Below, in pieces: positions 53,716 to 62,223 of a DNA stretch of 64,000 nt. The DNA is from Acidobacteriaceae bacterium (GTDB taxonomy: Bacteria; Acidobacteriota; Terriglobia; Terriglobales; Acidobacteriaceae). The notes below the pieces were generated by a model. That model was not told where the DNA came from and did not search any database. It worked only from the letters and a program-made list of their open reading frames with translations. The stretch lies in assembly GCA_025355505.1 (NCBI GenBank), contig JANXZM010000017.1, positions 122,138 through 186,137 of the forward strand. Reading direction: 5' to 3'. The translations under genes were made by a program, and so were the position numbers. Positions within the stretch are counted from its first letter, which is position 1. Each line of letters begins with the position of its first letter.

Positions 53716-54750
53716 ATGTCCAATCAAGCCCTGCCCCGGCCGCGTTTCAACGCTCCCGAACCGGAGCGGGGATCGAAGGCCGCCCTGAAAGTCGAAGCCA
53801 GAACAACGCCGCTGTTGCAGGGGAAAGTCAGCGAAATCCCCGACATTGTTTTTGGCTGGACGATGCGCCTTTGCGGCCTGTCGGTAGTCGCGCTGCTCGG
53901 TTTGATCGTTTACCAACTGGTGGTGGGATCGCAGCTCTCCTGGCACGCGTTTGGCTGGAAGTTCTTTGGCCAATCCGATTGGAATCCGGTGTCGGATCAG
54001 TATGGCGCACTGCCGTTCATGTACGGCACGATCGTGTCCTCGGTGCTGTCGCTGGTCATCGCTGTGCCGCTGTCGATCGGCGTGGCGGTCTTCATCACCG
54101 AGATGTGTCCGGTCGGGCTGCGCGGAATTGTTTCCTTTACCACCGAACTCCTGGCCGCCATCCCCAGCGTTGTTTACGGACTCTGGGCAATCTTCGTTAT
54201 GGTGCCGATCCTTCGCGAATACGTCCAACCGTTTCTAGCTAAGACGCTTGGTTGGACCGGCCTGTTCAGCGGACCGCCCTACGGCATCGGCATGCTCGCC
54301 GCGGGCGTGATTCTGGCGATCATGATCATTCCCATCATTTCGTCCATCACGCGCGAAGTGCTCACCGTGGTTCCGCAGCACCAGCGGGAAGCCGTGCTGG
54401 CGCTGGGAGCAACGCGCTGGGAAATGATCCGCATGGGGGTACTGCGCAATGCGCGGGCCGGAATCGTGGGCGCCATCATTCTGGGCCTGGGCCGCGCACT
54501 CGGCGAAACCATGGCGGTCACCATGGTGATCGGCAACCGTGCCGAAATTGCCAAGTCGCTGTTTGCTCCCGGATACACCATGGCCAGCGTACTGGCCAAC
54601 GAATTCACCGAAGCGACCGGAGATCTCTATCTTTCAGCGCTAATCGAGATTGGCTTGGCGCTGTTCTTTGTGACCATAGCGGTGAATGGGCTTGCACGGC
54701 TCATGGTGTGGAGCGTGACTCGAGGCCAACCGGCGAGAAGCAATGCCTGA
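53716..54750 (+). CDS. pstC: Phosphate ABC transporter permease PstC
   Basis: A 344-residue membrane protein with an N-terminal soluble stretch and about six segments. FITEMCPVGLRGIVSFTTELLAAIPSVVYGLWAI and TREVLTVVPQHQREAVLALGATRWEMIRMGVLRNARAGI are the permease coupling region. With PstA it forms the inner-membrane channel for phosphate. It overlaps pstA by 8 bases and leads the pstCAB-phoU set. Confidence 0.92.
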   Translation: MSNQALPRPRFNAPEPERGSKAALKVEARTTPLLQGKVSEIPDIVFGWTMRLCGLSVVALLGLIVYQLVVGSQLSWHAFGWKFFGQSDWNPVSDQYGALPFMYGTIVSSVLSLVIAVPLSIGVAVFITEMCPVGLRGIVSFTTELLAAIPSVVYGLWAIFVMVPILREYVQPFLAKTLGWTGLFSGPPYGIGMLAAGVILAIMIIPIISSITREVLTVVPQHQREAVLALGATRWEMIRMGVLRNARAGIVGAIILGLGRALGETMAVTMVIGNRAEIAKSLFAPGYTMASVLANEFTEATGDLYLSALIEIGLALFFVTIAVNGLARLMVWSVTRGQPARSNA

Positions 54751-55642
54751 CAACAACTTCAATTCGGCAGCGGGCTTGGTTCCTGAGTTCAGCGTACCGC
54801 CGATTAGCTTGCGGCGGCGAGTGACGGACCAAGCTATGACCGGCGTCGCCGTGCTCACCGTCCTTGTCGTGCTCTTGCCGCTGTTCGCCATCTTTGCCTA
54901 TCTGGTCTATAAGGGCATCGGCTCGATCAATCTTGCCTTCCTGACCCAGACTCCGAAGCCGGTAGGCGAGCCCGGCGGCGGAATGGCGAATGCCATCGTC
55001 GGCTCGATGGTCATTCTTGGCATCGCCAGCCTGCTCGGCGTGCCGCTCGGAATCGGCGCGGGAATCTTTCTCTCCGAGTACGGGCGAAACCGCTATGGCG
55101 ATATCGTGCGCTTTGTTTCCGATGTCCTGAACGGTGTGCCTTCCATCGTGATCGGCATTGTGGCGTACGGCCTGGTTGTCATGCGCCAGAAACACTTCTC
55201 GGCGCTGGCCGGTGGCGTTGCGTTGGCCATCATGATGATTCCGACGATTGCGCGCACCACCGAACAGATGCTGCTGCTGGTTCCGCAGGCTATCCGCGAA
55301 GCCGCTTACGGTCTGGGGGTTTCCCGCTGGCGCACCACGCTTTCGATTACGCTGCGCACGGCCACTTCCGGCGTCATCACCGGCGTCATGCTCGCCTTCG
55401 CCCGCGTGGCCGGAGAAACCGCGCCGCTGCTGTTCACCGCATTTGGAAACCAGTACTGGAATTGGGATTCGGGACAGCCGACCGCCGCCCTTTCCCTGCA
55501 AATCTTTACCTACGCCATCTCACCCTTCGATGAATGGCACCGCCAGGCATGGGCGGGCGCGCTGGTTTTGATTGTGCTTATCGTCAGCGCGGTCGCTGCG
55601 GTTCGCATTGCGGTAAAGCACGGAACTTTGGCAGGAGCTTAA
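54743..55642 (+). CDS. pstA: Phosphate ABC transporter permease PstA
   Basis: A 299-residue membrane protein with about six segments. GEPGGGMANAIVGSMVILGIASLLGVPLGIGAGIFLSEYG and RTTEQMLLLVPQAIREAAYGLGVSRWRTTLSITLRTATSGVITG are PstA permease signatures with the coupling EAA-like loop. It pairs with PstC. It overlaps pstC by 8 bases and is followed 6 bases later by pstB. Confidence 0.92.
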   Translation: MPDNNFNSAAGLVPEFSVPPISLRRRVTDQAMTGVAVLTVLVVLLPLFAIFAYLVYKGIGSINLAFLTQTPKPVGEPGGGMANAIVGSMVILGIASLLGVPLGIGAGIFLSEYGRNRYGDIVRFVSDVLNGVPSIVIGIVAYGLVVMRQKHFSALAGGVALAIMMIPTIARTTEQMLLLVPQAIREAAYGLGVSRWRTTLSITLRTATSGVITGVMLAFARVAGETAPLLFTAFGNQYWNWDSGQPTAALSLQIFTYAISPFDEWHRQAWAGALVLIVLIVSAVAAVRIAVKHGTLAGA

Positions 55643-55648
55643 CCCGTT

Positions 55649-56407
55649 ATGGGCGTCGGAATTACAGTCGAGCAACTCAATGCGTTTTACGGCAAGACTC
55701 AGGCATTGTTCGACATCAACATCACCGTACTGGCCAACCGCGCGACCGCGCTGATCGGTCCTTCGGGCTGCGGAAAATCCACGTTTATTCGCTGCTTGAA
55801 CCGCATGCACGAAACCATACCCGAGGCGCGGGTCGAAGGCAAAGTGCACATCGGCGACCTCAGTGTTTATAACGGAACCTCGGCTACCCAACTGCGCCGC
55901 CGTGTGGGCATGGTGTTTCAGAAGGCGAATCCGTTCCCGACCATGTCCATCTATGACAACGTGGCCGCCGGGCTCAAGCTGAACGGCTTTCGCAACCGCA
56001 AACAACTGGACGAGGTGGTCCAGAAATCATTGCACAGCGCCGCGCTGTGGGACGAAGTAAAAGACTGGCTCCACAAGAAGTCCGGCGCCAGCCTCTCCGG
56101 CGGTCAGCAGCAACGTTTGTGCATCGCCCGCGCCCTCGCCGTCCAACCGGAAGTTCTGCTCATGGATGAACCCTGCTCGGCGCTCGACCCCATCTCCACC
56201 GGCAAGATCGAAGAGCTGATTTTCCAATTAAAAGAGCAATACACCATCGTGATTGTGACGCATAATATGCAGCAGGCCGCCCGTGTGGCGGAGTTCACCG
56301 GATTTTTCCTGCTCGGTAAAATGATCGAGTTCGATAAGACGGAAAAAATATTCACCAATCCCTCCGACAAACGGACGGAAGACTACGTCACAGGCAGGTT
56401 CGGATAA
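55649..56407 (+). CDS. pstB: Phosphate ABC transporter ATP-binding protein PstB
   Basis: A 252-residue ATPase. [21 protein letters not shown] is Walker [18 protein letters not shown] the Q-loop, [16 protein letters not shown] the signature and [12 protein letters not shown]alker B. Specific PstB words such as [16 protein letters not shown] are present. It powers phosphate import. Its TAA stop shares a base with the phoU ATG. Confidence 0.95.
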   Translation: MGVGITVEQLNAFYGKTQALFDINITVLANRATALIGPSGCGKSTFIRCLNRMHETIPEARVEGKVHIGDLSVYNGTSATQLRRRVGMVFQKANPFPTMSIYDNVAAGLKLNGFRNRKQLDEVVQKSLHSAALWDEVKDWLHKKSGASLSGGQQQRLCIARALAVQPEVLLMDEPCSALDPISTGKIEELIFQLKEQYTIVIVTHNMQQAARVAEFTGFFLLGKMIEFDKTEKIFTNPSDKRTEDYVTGRFG

Positions 56408-57099
56408 TGCGCACGCGCTTTCAGCAGCAGATGGAGGACCTCCGGGAGAAACTGCTCCGCATGGGCGGTCTCGCGGAACTGGCGGTTGATCGCGCCTGCC
56501 AGGCCTACACCGATCGCGATCTCACCCGCTGCCAGTTGGTGCTTGAAAACGAGAGCCTCATCAACGCCGCGGAGCGCGAGATCGATGAAATGGCCTTCGA
56601 TATTCTGGCCACGCAGCAACCGGCGGCCGGGGATCTGCGCTTCATTCTCGCGGTAACCAAGATCAACGCCGACCTCGAGCGCGTGGGCGATCAGGCCGTA
56701 AACATCGCCGAACGCGTGATGGACTTGATTGAATTGCCAGCCGTCGAGTTGCCGGTCGATATCGCCCGCATGGCGGCCGCGGTCAGCGCCATGGTGCGGC
56801 GCGCACTCGAGTCTTTCGTGGAAGGCAAGGCCGAGCTAGCCCAGGCCGTGCTCGAAATGGATCACGTCGTCGACCGCATGCGGGACGAAGTTTTTATTGT
56901 GCTCGTGCGAAAGATGAATGAAGAGCCGCAAGTCACGCAGCAGGCTCTAGATGTTCTCTTGGTGGCGCGCAATCTTGAACGCGTCGCGGACCACGCCACC
57001 AACATTTCCGAGGACGTTATCTTCTGGGTGTTGGGAGCCGATGTCCGTCATCATGCGCAGGCAGCGTCCGCCGCTCCGCAGCCGGAGAGACGAGAATAG
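56407..57099 (+). CDS. phoU: Phosphate signalling protein PhoU
   Basis: A 230-residue, all-helical protein with two related PhoU repeats, each with an E/DxxxD metal motif (about 60-130 and 150-220). LRMGGLAELAVDRACQAY, ADLERVGDQAVNIAERV and LLVARNLERVADHATNISEDVIFWVLG are family landmarks. It links the Pst transporter to the PhoR kinase and limits uptake. No phoR/phoB is in the window. Confidence 0.92.
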   Translation: MRTRFQQQMEDLREKLLRMGGLAELAVDRACQAYTDRDLTRCQLVLENESLINAAEREIDEMAFDILATQQPAAGDLRFILAVTKINADLERVGDQAVNIAERVMDLIELPAVELPVDIARMAAAVSAMVRRALESFVEGKAELAQAVLEMDHVVDRMRDEVFIVLVRKMNEEPQVTQQALDVLLVARNLERVADHATNISEDVIFWVLGADVRHHAQAASAAPQPERRE

Positions 57100-57150
57100 T
57101 AGACGCGAGCAGACGCGAAGAATCGATTTGTGCGGCGGACCAAATTCAAC

Positions 57151-57240
57151 AACCACCAAGGACACTCAATAACACGAAGGTGTTTACCCAAGGATTTCCA
57201 TCGTGTTTTTTTCTTTGTGCGGCTTAGGGTTCTTAGTGGT
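57151..57240. repeat. Intergenic palindromic repeat, ACCAAGG type
   Basis: AACCACCAAGGACAC from 57151 pairs with the end TTCTTAGTGGT at 57240, with an inner ACGAAGG/CCATCGTG match and a run of seven T on the way. It lies after phoU and before the dehydrogenase gene. It may end the pst transcript. Confidence 0.65.
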
Positions 57241-57291
57241 AAAGAAGTTCCTTAGCTGAGCATCCGACGCTGCGATACACTGTTCGGACCC

Positions 57292-58401
57292 ATGAGCCAG
57301 AGAATTCGCGTTTTTGCCACCTGCGACATCGGAGACGCCGTCAACCTTCTTCACCAACAGGGATACGAACTGGAAGTTTATCCCCAGCCCGAAGCGCCGC
57401 CGAAAAGCTTGATCATCGAAAAGGTAAAGTCCGGCGTAAACGGCCTGATCACCACGCTGCGCGATCCGATCGACGCCGAGGTGTTCGCTGCCGGAGAAGG
57501 TACGCTCAAAGTGGTCGCGCAAATCGCCGTGGGATTTGACAACATCAACCGAGCCGATGCCAACAAGTACAAAGTTCCGTTCACCCATACCGCCGACGTC
57601 CTGACGGAAGCGACGGCGGAGTTTGCCTTCTTTTTAATGGGCGCGCTCGCCCGCAAACTCTGGTCCGCTGAACATCTGTGCCGCGAAAATCGCTGGAGCT
57701 ATTGGCATCCTTACCTGCCATTTCTAGGCGACGAAGTCACCGGAAAAACCGTTGCCATCATAGGCACCGGCCGCATCGGCCTCGCCTTGATTAAAAAGTG
57801 CGCCGGTTTCGACATGAACATCCTGTGCTTTGATCCCGCCTATGAGAATCACGACTATATCCAAGCCATTCAGGAGACGAACGATCTGCGCTACCAGAAG
57901 GGGATCAGCCGCGAGCAGACTTCCATTCGTTACACCACATTGCACGAAGCGTTGAGTACCGCGGATTTCATCAGCCTGCACGTACCGCTGCTGCGCGAGG
58001 GTGAGAGCACCACGCCGACCTATCACCTGATCGACGAAACCACGTTGCGCATGATGAAGCCCACCGCCATGATTGTCAACACATCGCGTGGTCCGGTGGT
58101 GGACGAGACCGCCCTGGCCCGCGCTTTGCGCGAGAACTGGATCGCCGGCGCCGCTCTCGATGTGTACGAGAAAGAGCCGCTGCCCGCCGATTCGCCGCTG
58201 CGCGATCCCGCCATCGCCGACCGCTGCCGCCTCCTGCCCCACTTCGCCAGCGCCGCGCGCATCACCCGCTTGTCTCCCGATCCCAATAAAGGCATGGCCG
58301 GCCGCTGCGTGCAGGGACTGATCGACGTGCTGGAAGGGAACTACGGCGGCGACGTTACCAAGATGCCGTACGTGGTGAATAAAGAAGCGTTCGGGAAGTA
58401 G
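57292..58401 (+). CDS. D-isomer-specific 2-hydroxyacid dehydrogenase
   Basis: A 369-residue NAD-dependent enzyme. The Rossmann domain has VAIIGTGRIGLALIKKCAGFDMNILCFDPAY. NTSRGPVVDETALARAL holds the Arg of the active site, LDVYEKEPL the Glu and LLPHFASA the His. It resembles glyoxylate/hydroxypyruvate reductases in general shape. It reduces a 2-oxo acid to D-2-hydroxy acid; substrate is unknown. It is 51 bases after a palindromic repeat and stands alone. Confidence 0.87.
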   Translation: MSQRIRVFATCDIGDAVNLLHQQGYELEVYPQPEAPPKSLIIEKVKSGVNGLITTLRDPIDAEVFAAGEGTLKVVAQIAVGFDNINRADANKYKVPFTHTADVLTEATAEFAFFLMGALARKLWSAEHLCRENRWSYWHPYLPFLGDEVTGKTVAIIGTGRIGLALIKKCAGFDMNILCFDPAYENHDYIQAIQETNDLRYQKGISREQTSIRYTTLHEALSTADFISLHVPLLREGESTTPTYHLIDETTLRMMKPTAMIVNTSRGPVVDETALARALRENWIAGAALDVYEKEPLPADSPLRDPAIADRCRLLPHFASAARITRLSPDPNKGMAGRCVQGLIDVLEGNYGGDVTKMPYVVNKEAFGK

Positions 58402-58461
58402 AGGGGCTGGAGCAGTGTATTGACATCGGTATAAGACGTCACAGACGGCAAGGCCCGTGGT

Positions 58462-58758
58462 TTATTCCTCTTGCTGCAACAACGCCAGAAGGTCACGGCC
58501 TCCATATACCACGCGTTCGATCCTGACAGCCTCTGCCAAGATACGAAACAAAATCACATATCGCCCCACAATTGCCATGCGTGCGCCCTCGCCGATCTCG
58601 GGCCGCAACTGATAGATCAGAGGATTCTTTCCAACGGCGTGAATTTGCGCGCTGATCTCCTGGATAAATGTCACCGCCCGCGTAGGATTGTCTTGGGCGA
58701 TGTAGTCGGCGATAGCGTCGAGGTCGCCTTCGACAAACCTGGAAAGTTCAACCGGCAT
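58462..58758 (-). CDS. ParE/RelE-type toxin
   Basis: A 98-residue protein. VELSRFVEGDLDAIADYIAQDNPTRAVTFIQEIS is the ParE first strand and helix, and RMAIVGRYVILFRILAEAVRIERVVYGGRDLLALL the closing strands with GGRD. Its start shares one base with the antitoxin stop (TAATG). Members poison gyrase or cut mRNA. The module appears complete. Confidence 0.85.
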   Translation of the reverse strand: MPVELSRFVEGDLDAIADYIAQDNPTRAVTFIQEISAQIHAVGKNPLIYQLRPEIGEGARMAIVGRYVILFRILAEAVRIERVVYGGRDLLALLQQEE

Positions 58759-59036
58759 TACTTGACCGCATCCGCCAAAGCCTTGTATTTCCGCTCCAGC
58801 CTATCCAGAACTTCCTTGACCGGAACACCGGGGGTCTTGCCTTCCATCGCTTGCCTCCACACCTGGCGCAATTCGTCGATGCCCTGCTGCCGCAAGCTGC
58901 GCTTCTGCGTCCAGTCCCGCAGTGCATCGCGTACCACCTCGCTGCTGGAGGCGTATTCTCCGGTCTCGACGGCCTGGCGCACAACAGCCACCATCTCCGG
59001 CGGCAAGGCGATGCTGATCTTCTCGACATTCGGCAT
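58758..59036 (-). CDS. ParD-type antitoxin
   Basis: A 92-residue protein. KISIALPPEMVAVVRQAVETGEYASSSEVVRDALRDW is the ribbon-helix-helix ParD domain, and the tail (QGIDELRQVWRQAMEGKTPG) binds the toxin. The gene is coupled to the toxin downstream. An operator-like palindrome lies 17 bases upstream (59053-59077). Confidence 0.85.
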   Translation of the reverse strand: MPNVEKISIALPPEMVAVVRQAVETGEYASSSEVVRDALRDWTQKRSLRQQGIDELRQVWRQAMEGKTPGVPVKEVLDRLERKYKALADAVK

Positions 59037-59052
59037 GGACTAGGCTCCTCGC

Positions 59053-59077
59053 TATGGTAGGAATAATTCATACCATA
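59053..59077. promoter_or_regulatory. Candidate operator of the ParDE module
   Basis: TATGGTA (59053-59059) and TACCATA (59071-59077) form a perfect 7-base inverted repeat with an AT-rich 11-base centre. It lies directly before the ParD start, as expected for autoregulation. Confidence 0.55.
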
Positions 59078-59173
59078 AGATACGCTGGTCATAAAAGCAA
59101 GTCGGGGTGCGCAAAGTGGGTGCAAAGTAGTACCGGTTCGAAACGGGGTTCTGATTACGGAGTGCCATCCTTT

Positions 59174-59647
59174 TTACGAATATGACATCCTCACAACGAA
59201 AATAGTGTCCTTCGGGTTTCCCGAACAAAGCTCTGAGAACCTTTCGGCGATTCTCGGTACATGGCCCTGAGGATTGTCAATCACAATCTTCCAATATGTA
59301 AAGACGCGTTCCGTAACCCGCTCATGCATTGCTTTAATTTCACCATCGGGCGTTGTTTGGATTATTTGCTTGAGGCCCAAGGAATCGGTATAAAGCCCAA
59401 CGCGTGCGAACCAGTTATCGAGGAATTCATCTCGGAGTGGTTCCGGCAGACTGCTACTAACACACGCCACTGTGGAAAACATTCGAAGGCAGAGATATTC
59501 AAAAGAAAAGCACTCCCCGTCATAACCAGAGTTCTTGGCCTTTTCGAGGACTCCGCCGTCACTTTCGGCGTTGGAATTGAGCGTTCAATTGAACATCCGC
59601 TCGGCAAGATCAGGAATCGTGACCTTCGGTTTCAAGAAGCCGAACAT
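59174..59647 (-). pseudogene. Hypothetical protein gene with in-frame TGA
   Basis: From ATG 59647 (MFGFLKPKVTIPDLAERMF), preceded by AGAAGGGA, the frame meets TGA at 59587-59585 after 20 codons and then continues in the same frame without a stop to 59174 (LEKAKNSGYDGECFSFEYLCLR, then SLPEPLRDEFLDNWF, DNPQGHVPRIAERFSEL). Joined, the protein would be about 157 residues, soluble, with two or three Cys. The downstream part could start at ATG 59482. I read it as a gene broken by one substitution; family unknown. Confidence 0.55.
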
Positions 59648-59662
59648 CTGGGAGTCCCTTCT

Positions 59663-59683
59663 GGAATCGAGAATCAGTCCCAT
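59663..59683 (-). pseudogene. First codons of a lost vapC gene
   Basis: ATG 59683 overlaps the antitoxin stop, and the next codons read GLILDS, the standard beginning of many VapC toxins (MGLILDSSVL). After that the sequence switches to the 5' end of the next gene. Only seven codons of the toxin remain. Confidence 0.5.
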
Positions 59684-59952
59684 GCGGGCGGCTCTAGCGG
59701 CTCGCGGTGGCTCTCGATGGCCGCCTCTACATCCTTGGCGAAGTCGGCATCCATAATCGCTGTCGAGTCTTCCGGCAACAGCGCGATGCACTCGGAGATG
59801 GAACGGCGTGGCGGAACTGGAGCATGAATCACGGCCACTGGAAACTTACCGCTTTCGATCACGACTCCCGCACCCGCGCGCACGCGCGCCAGCAGTCCGG
59901 CGAAGTCACCGGCCGCTTCCGCTTCTGAGATGTGTATCACATGGTCAGCCAT
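59674..59952 (-). CDS. Orphan antitoxin (Phd/VapB-like)
   Basis: A 92-residue protein. ADHVIHISEAEAAGDFAGLLARVRAGAGVVIESGKFPVAVIHAP is a Phd/YefM-like DNA-binding fold, and the C-terminal helix (MDADFAKDVEAAIES) would neutralise a toxin. The downstream toxin is reduced to a seven-codon stump, so this antitoxin now stands without its partner. It may still regulate its own promoter. Confidence 0.72.
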   Translation of the reverse strand: MADHVIHISEAEAAGDFAGLLARVRAGAGVVIESGKFPVAVIHAPVPPRRSISECIALLPEDSTAIMDADFAKDVEAAIESHREPLEPPAWD

Positions 59953-60072
59953 GGCGCGATTATAATGTCATTTCCCCTTGTCAGCATCCATGGCGGCGCT
60001 GTTCCAAAACTGCTGTTCCCAATACTTGTCGCCGCCCAATCTCACCTGTTACTCTCGCCATTCACTCACGTC

Positions 60073-62208
60073 ATGAAGATTGTTAAGTGGATTTTCGCCT
60101 GCTTCGTCTGTTTGCCGCTGGCTTCTCACGCTCAGGTCAACGACGCTGTCCGCCAGCTCAAGCTTCTGCCGGCTCCGAAGGAAGTTCGGATGGCCGAAGG
60201 CAAGATCGTGATCAAGCCTTCGACCACCATCCTCATCAGCAATGCTGAAGACCGGACCGCAGCGGAAACGCTGCAAAAAGAGATTCACGACCGCACCGGC
60301 CTGAAGCTGTCCATCGAATTCGTGACCGCCGCTCCGAAAACGACGGGGCACATTTCGCTCGGCCGCTTGACCGACCGCGGCTTGCGGATATATCTCGAAT
60401 CGCAGGGAGTGAGAGCCACCGACGACCTTGGTAGTCATGATCTTGACAAACAAGGCTACGTGATTCGCGTGACCGACTCCGGAGTGCTGGTCGCCGCTCG
60501 CACCGCGCAAGGCCTGTTCTACGGCGTGCAGACGCTTTGCCAGTTGCTGCGCCCGGAAGGGAAGACGCTAGCGATCCCGGCTCTAGTCATCCGTGACTGG
60601 CCCAGCATGGAATGGCGGGGCGTGAGCGATGACATCAGCCGCGGTCCCATCCCTACTCTCGATTACCTGAAGATGCAGATCCGCACGTTGGCGGAGTACA
60701 AGATCAACCTGCTCGGGTTCAACATGGAGCACGTTTTCGACTTCCAGACCCAGCCGCTAGTTGCGCCGAGAGACGCTGCGAAGGATGCGTCCAAAGCAGC
60801 GGCGTTAACTCCCGCCGAGATCAAAGAACTCGTCGCCTACGCCGGCAAGTACTACATCACCCTCCTGCCCGAGCAGCAGGCCTTCGGGCATCTTCACCAA
60901 TTTCTGAAGTATGAAATCTATTCCGATCTCGCCGAAATGCCGCACGGCCATGTGCTCACGCCCACCAATCCCAAAACCTACGATTTCATTCGCCAGATTT
61001 ATGGAGAGGTGGTTCCTTTGTTTCCCGGCCCGTTCTTTCACATCGGCTCCGACGAAACTTTCGAACTTGGCCTCGGCCAAACAAAAGCGCTCGCTGCGCA
61101 GCAGGGACTAGGCCGCGTTTATCTTGAACACCTCCAGAAAGTTTTCGAGATCATGCAGCCCTATCACAAGCAACTCATGTTCTGGGGCGACATCGCGGTC
61201 AAGTATCCCGAACTGCTTACCATCCTGCCCAAAGACATGATCGCCGTTCCCTGGGACTACGACCCAAAGCCCAGCTACCAAAACATCATTACTCCATACA
61301 CCAACGCCGGCCTGCGCGTAGTCGTCGCGCCCGGAGCGGGCAACTGGCGCGTGATCTGGCCTGACCTCGACAGCGCGTTCGTGAACATCCGAAACTTTGT
61401 TCGCGACGGCCAGAAGTATCAGGCCATCGGCGCGCTCAACACGACTTGGAACGACGACGGTGAATCTCTTGTCGATATGACCTGGCCAGCTTTAGTTTTT
61501 GGCGCAGCCGCCAGTTGGCAGCCCGGCGAGTCCAGTATCGATGACTTCAAGAGTAGCTATGACTGGGCCTTTTACCGCAATAATGATGACGACAGAACTT
61601 TTGCTGAGGTGATCGAGAATCTCGACCGGCCTCATGCGCTCCTCGCCGGAGTGAAACTGGACAACGCGAGCCATGAACTTTTCTGGTCCGATCCATTCAA
61701 CGAAGCTGGCGCCAACACGGCTGCCAGAGCGCTGCCTGTTGCCCACGACCTGCGCATCAGCGCCGAACATGCCGCCGAATCGCTGATGCTCAATCGAGCC
61801 AAGGCACACCTCCACGCTGAAACACTCGACGGCATGCTGCTTGCCGCCTGGCATCTGGACACGCTGGGCTTGAAGATCCAGTTCACATCCGAAATCAGCC
61901 GCTACTACTGGGACGCTTATCAGAATCAGACGGACGTCACGCGAGCGCAACAGGACCTCGACGAAATCGTGGACATCAACGGGCGGTTAGAGAGCCTGCG
62001 CGACGCAATCACCGAGATGCGCAAGATGTACGCAGAAGGCTGGGCGCGCGAGAACCATCCGTACTGGCTGGGCAATGTTCTGGTGCGCTACGACAATCTG
62101 GCGGCGGAGGTGCAAGCGAAGATTGTTGCGGTTCAAGCAGCGCAACGTCAGTATTGGAGTACCAAAACGCTGCCCGCTCCGGAGCAGTTGGGATTTTTCC
62201 TGAAGTAG
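60073..62208 (+). CDS. GH20 beta-N-acetylhexosaminidase
   Basis: A 711-residue exported protein from ATG 60073 (MKIVKWIFACFVCLPLASHA), with a signal peptide; the frame upstream to 59932 lacks coding character. A GH20b-type N-domain (residues about 20-160) precedes the barrel. HIGSDETFELG is the catalytic Asp-Glu pair. GVSDDISRGPIPTLDYLKMQIRTLAEYKINLLGFNMEHVFDF is the barrel entry. It removes terminal GlcNAc/GalNAc, perhaps from chitin or peptidoglycan. An aminotransferase gene follows after 15 bases. Confidence 0.88.
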   Translation: MKIVKWIFACFVCLPLASHAQVNDAVRQLKLLPAPKEVRMAEGKIVIKPSTTILISNAEDRTAAETLQKEIHDRTGLKLSIEFVTAAPKTTGHISLGRLTDRGLRIYLESQGVRATDDLGSHDLDKQGYVIRVTDSGVLVAARTAQGLFYGVQTLCQLLRPEGKTLAIPALVIRDWPSMEWRGVSDDISRGPIPTLDYLKMQIRTLAEYKINLLGFNMEHVFDFQTQPLVAPRDAAKDASKAAALTPAEIKELVAYAGKYYITLLPEQQAFGHLHQFLKYEIYSDLAEMPHGHVLTPTNPKTYDFIRQIYGEVVPLFPGPFFHIGSDETFELGLGQTKALAAQQGLGRVYLEHLQKVFEIMQPYHKQLMFWGDIAVKYPELLTILPKDMIAVPWDYDPKPSYQNIITPYTNAGLRVVVAPGAGNWRVIWPDLDSAFVNIRNFVRDGQKYQAIGALNTTWNDDGESLVDMTWPALVFGAAASWQPGESSIDDFKSSYDWAFYRNNDDDRTFAEVIENLDRPHALLAGVKLDNASHELFWSDPFNEAGANTAARALPVAHDLRISAEHAAESLMLNRAKAHLHAETLDGMLLAAWHLDTLGLKIQFTSEISRYYWDAYQNQTDVTRAQQDLDEIVDINGRLESLRDAITEMRKMYAEGWARENHPYWLGNVLVRYDNLAAEVQAKIVAVQAAQRQYWSTKTLPAPEQLGFFLK

Positions 62209-62223
62209 TCACCGCTGGATTTT

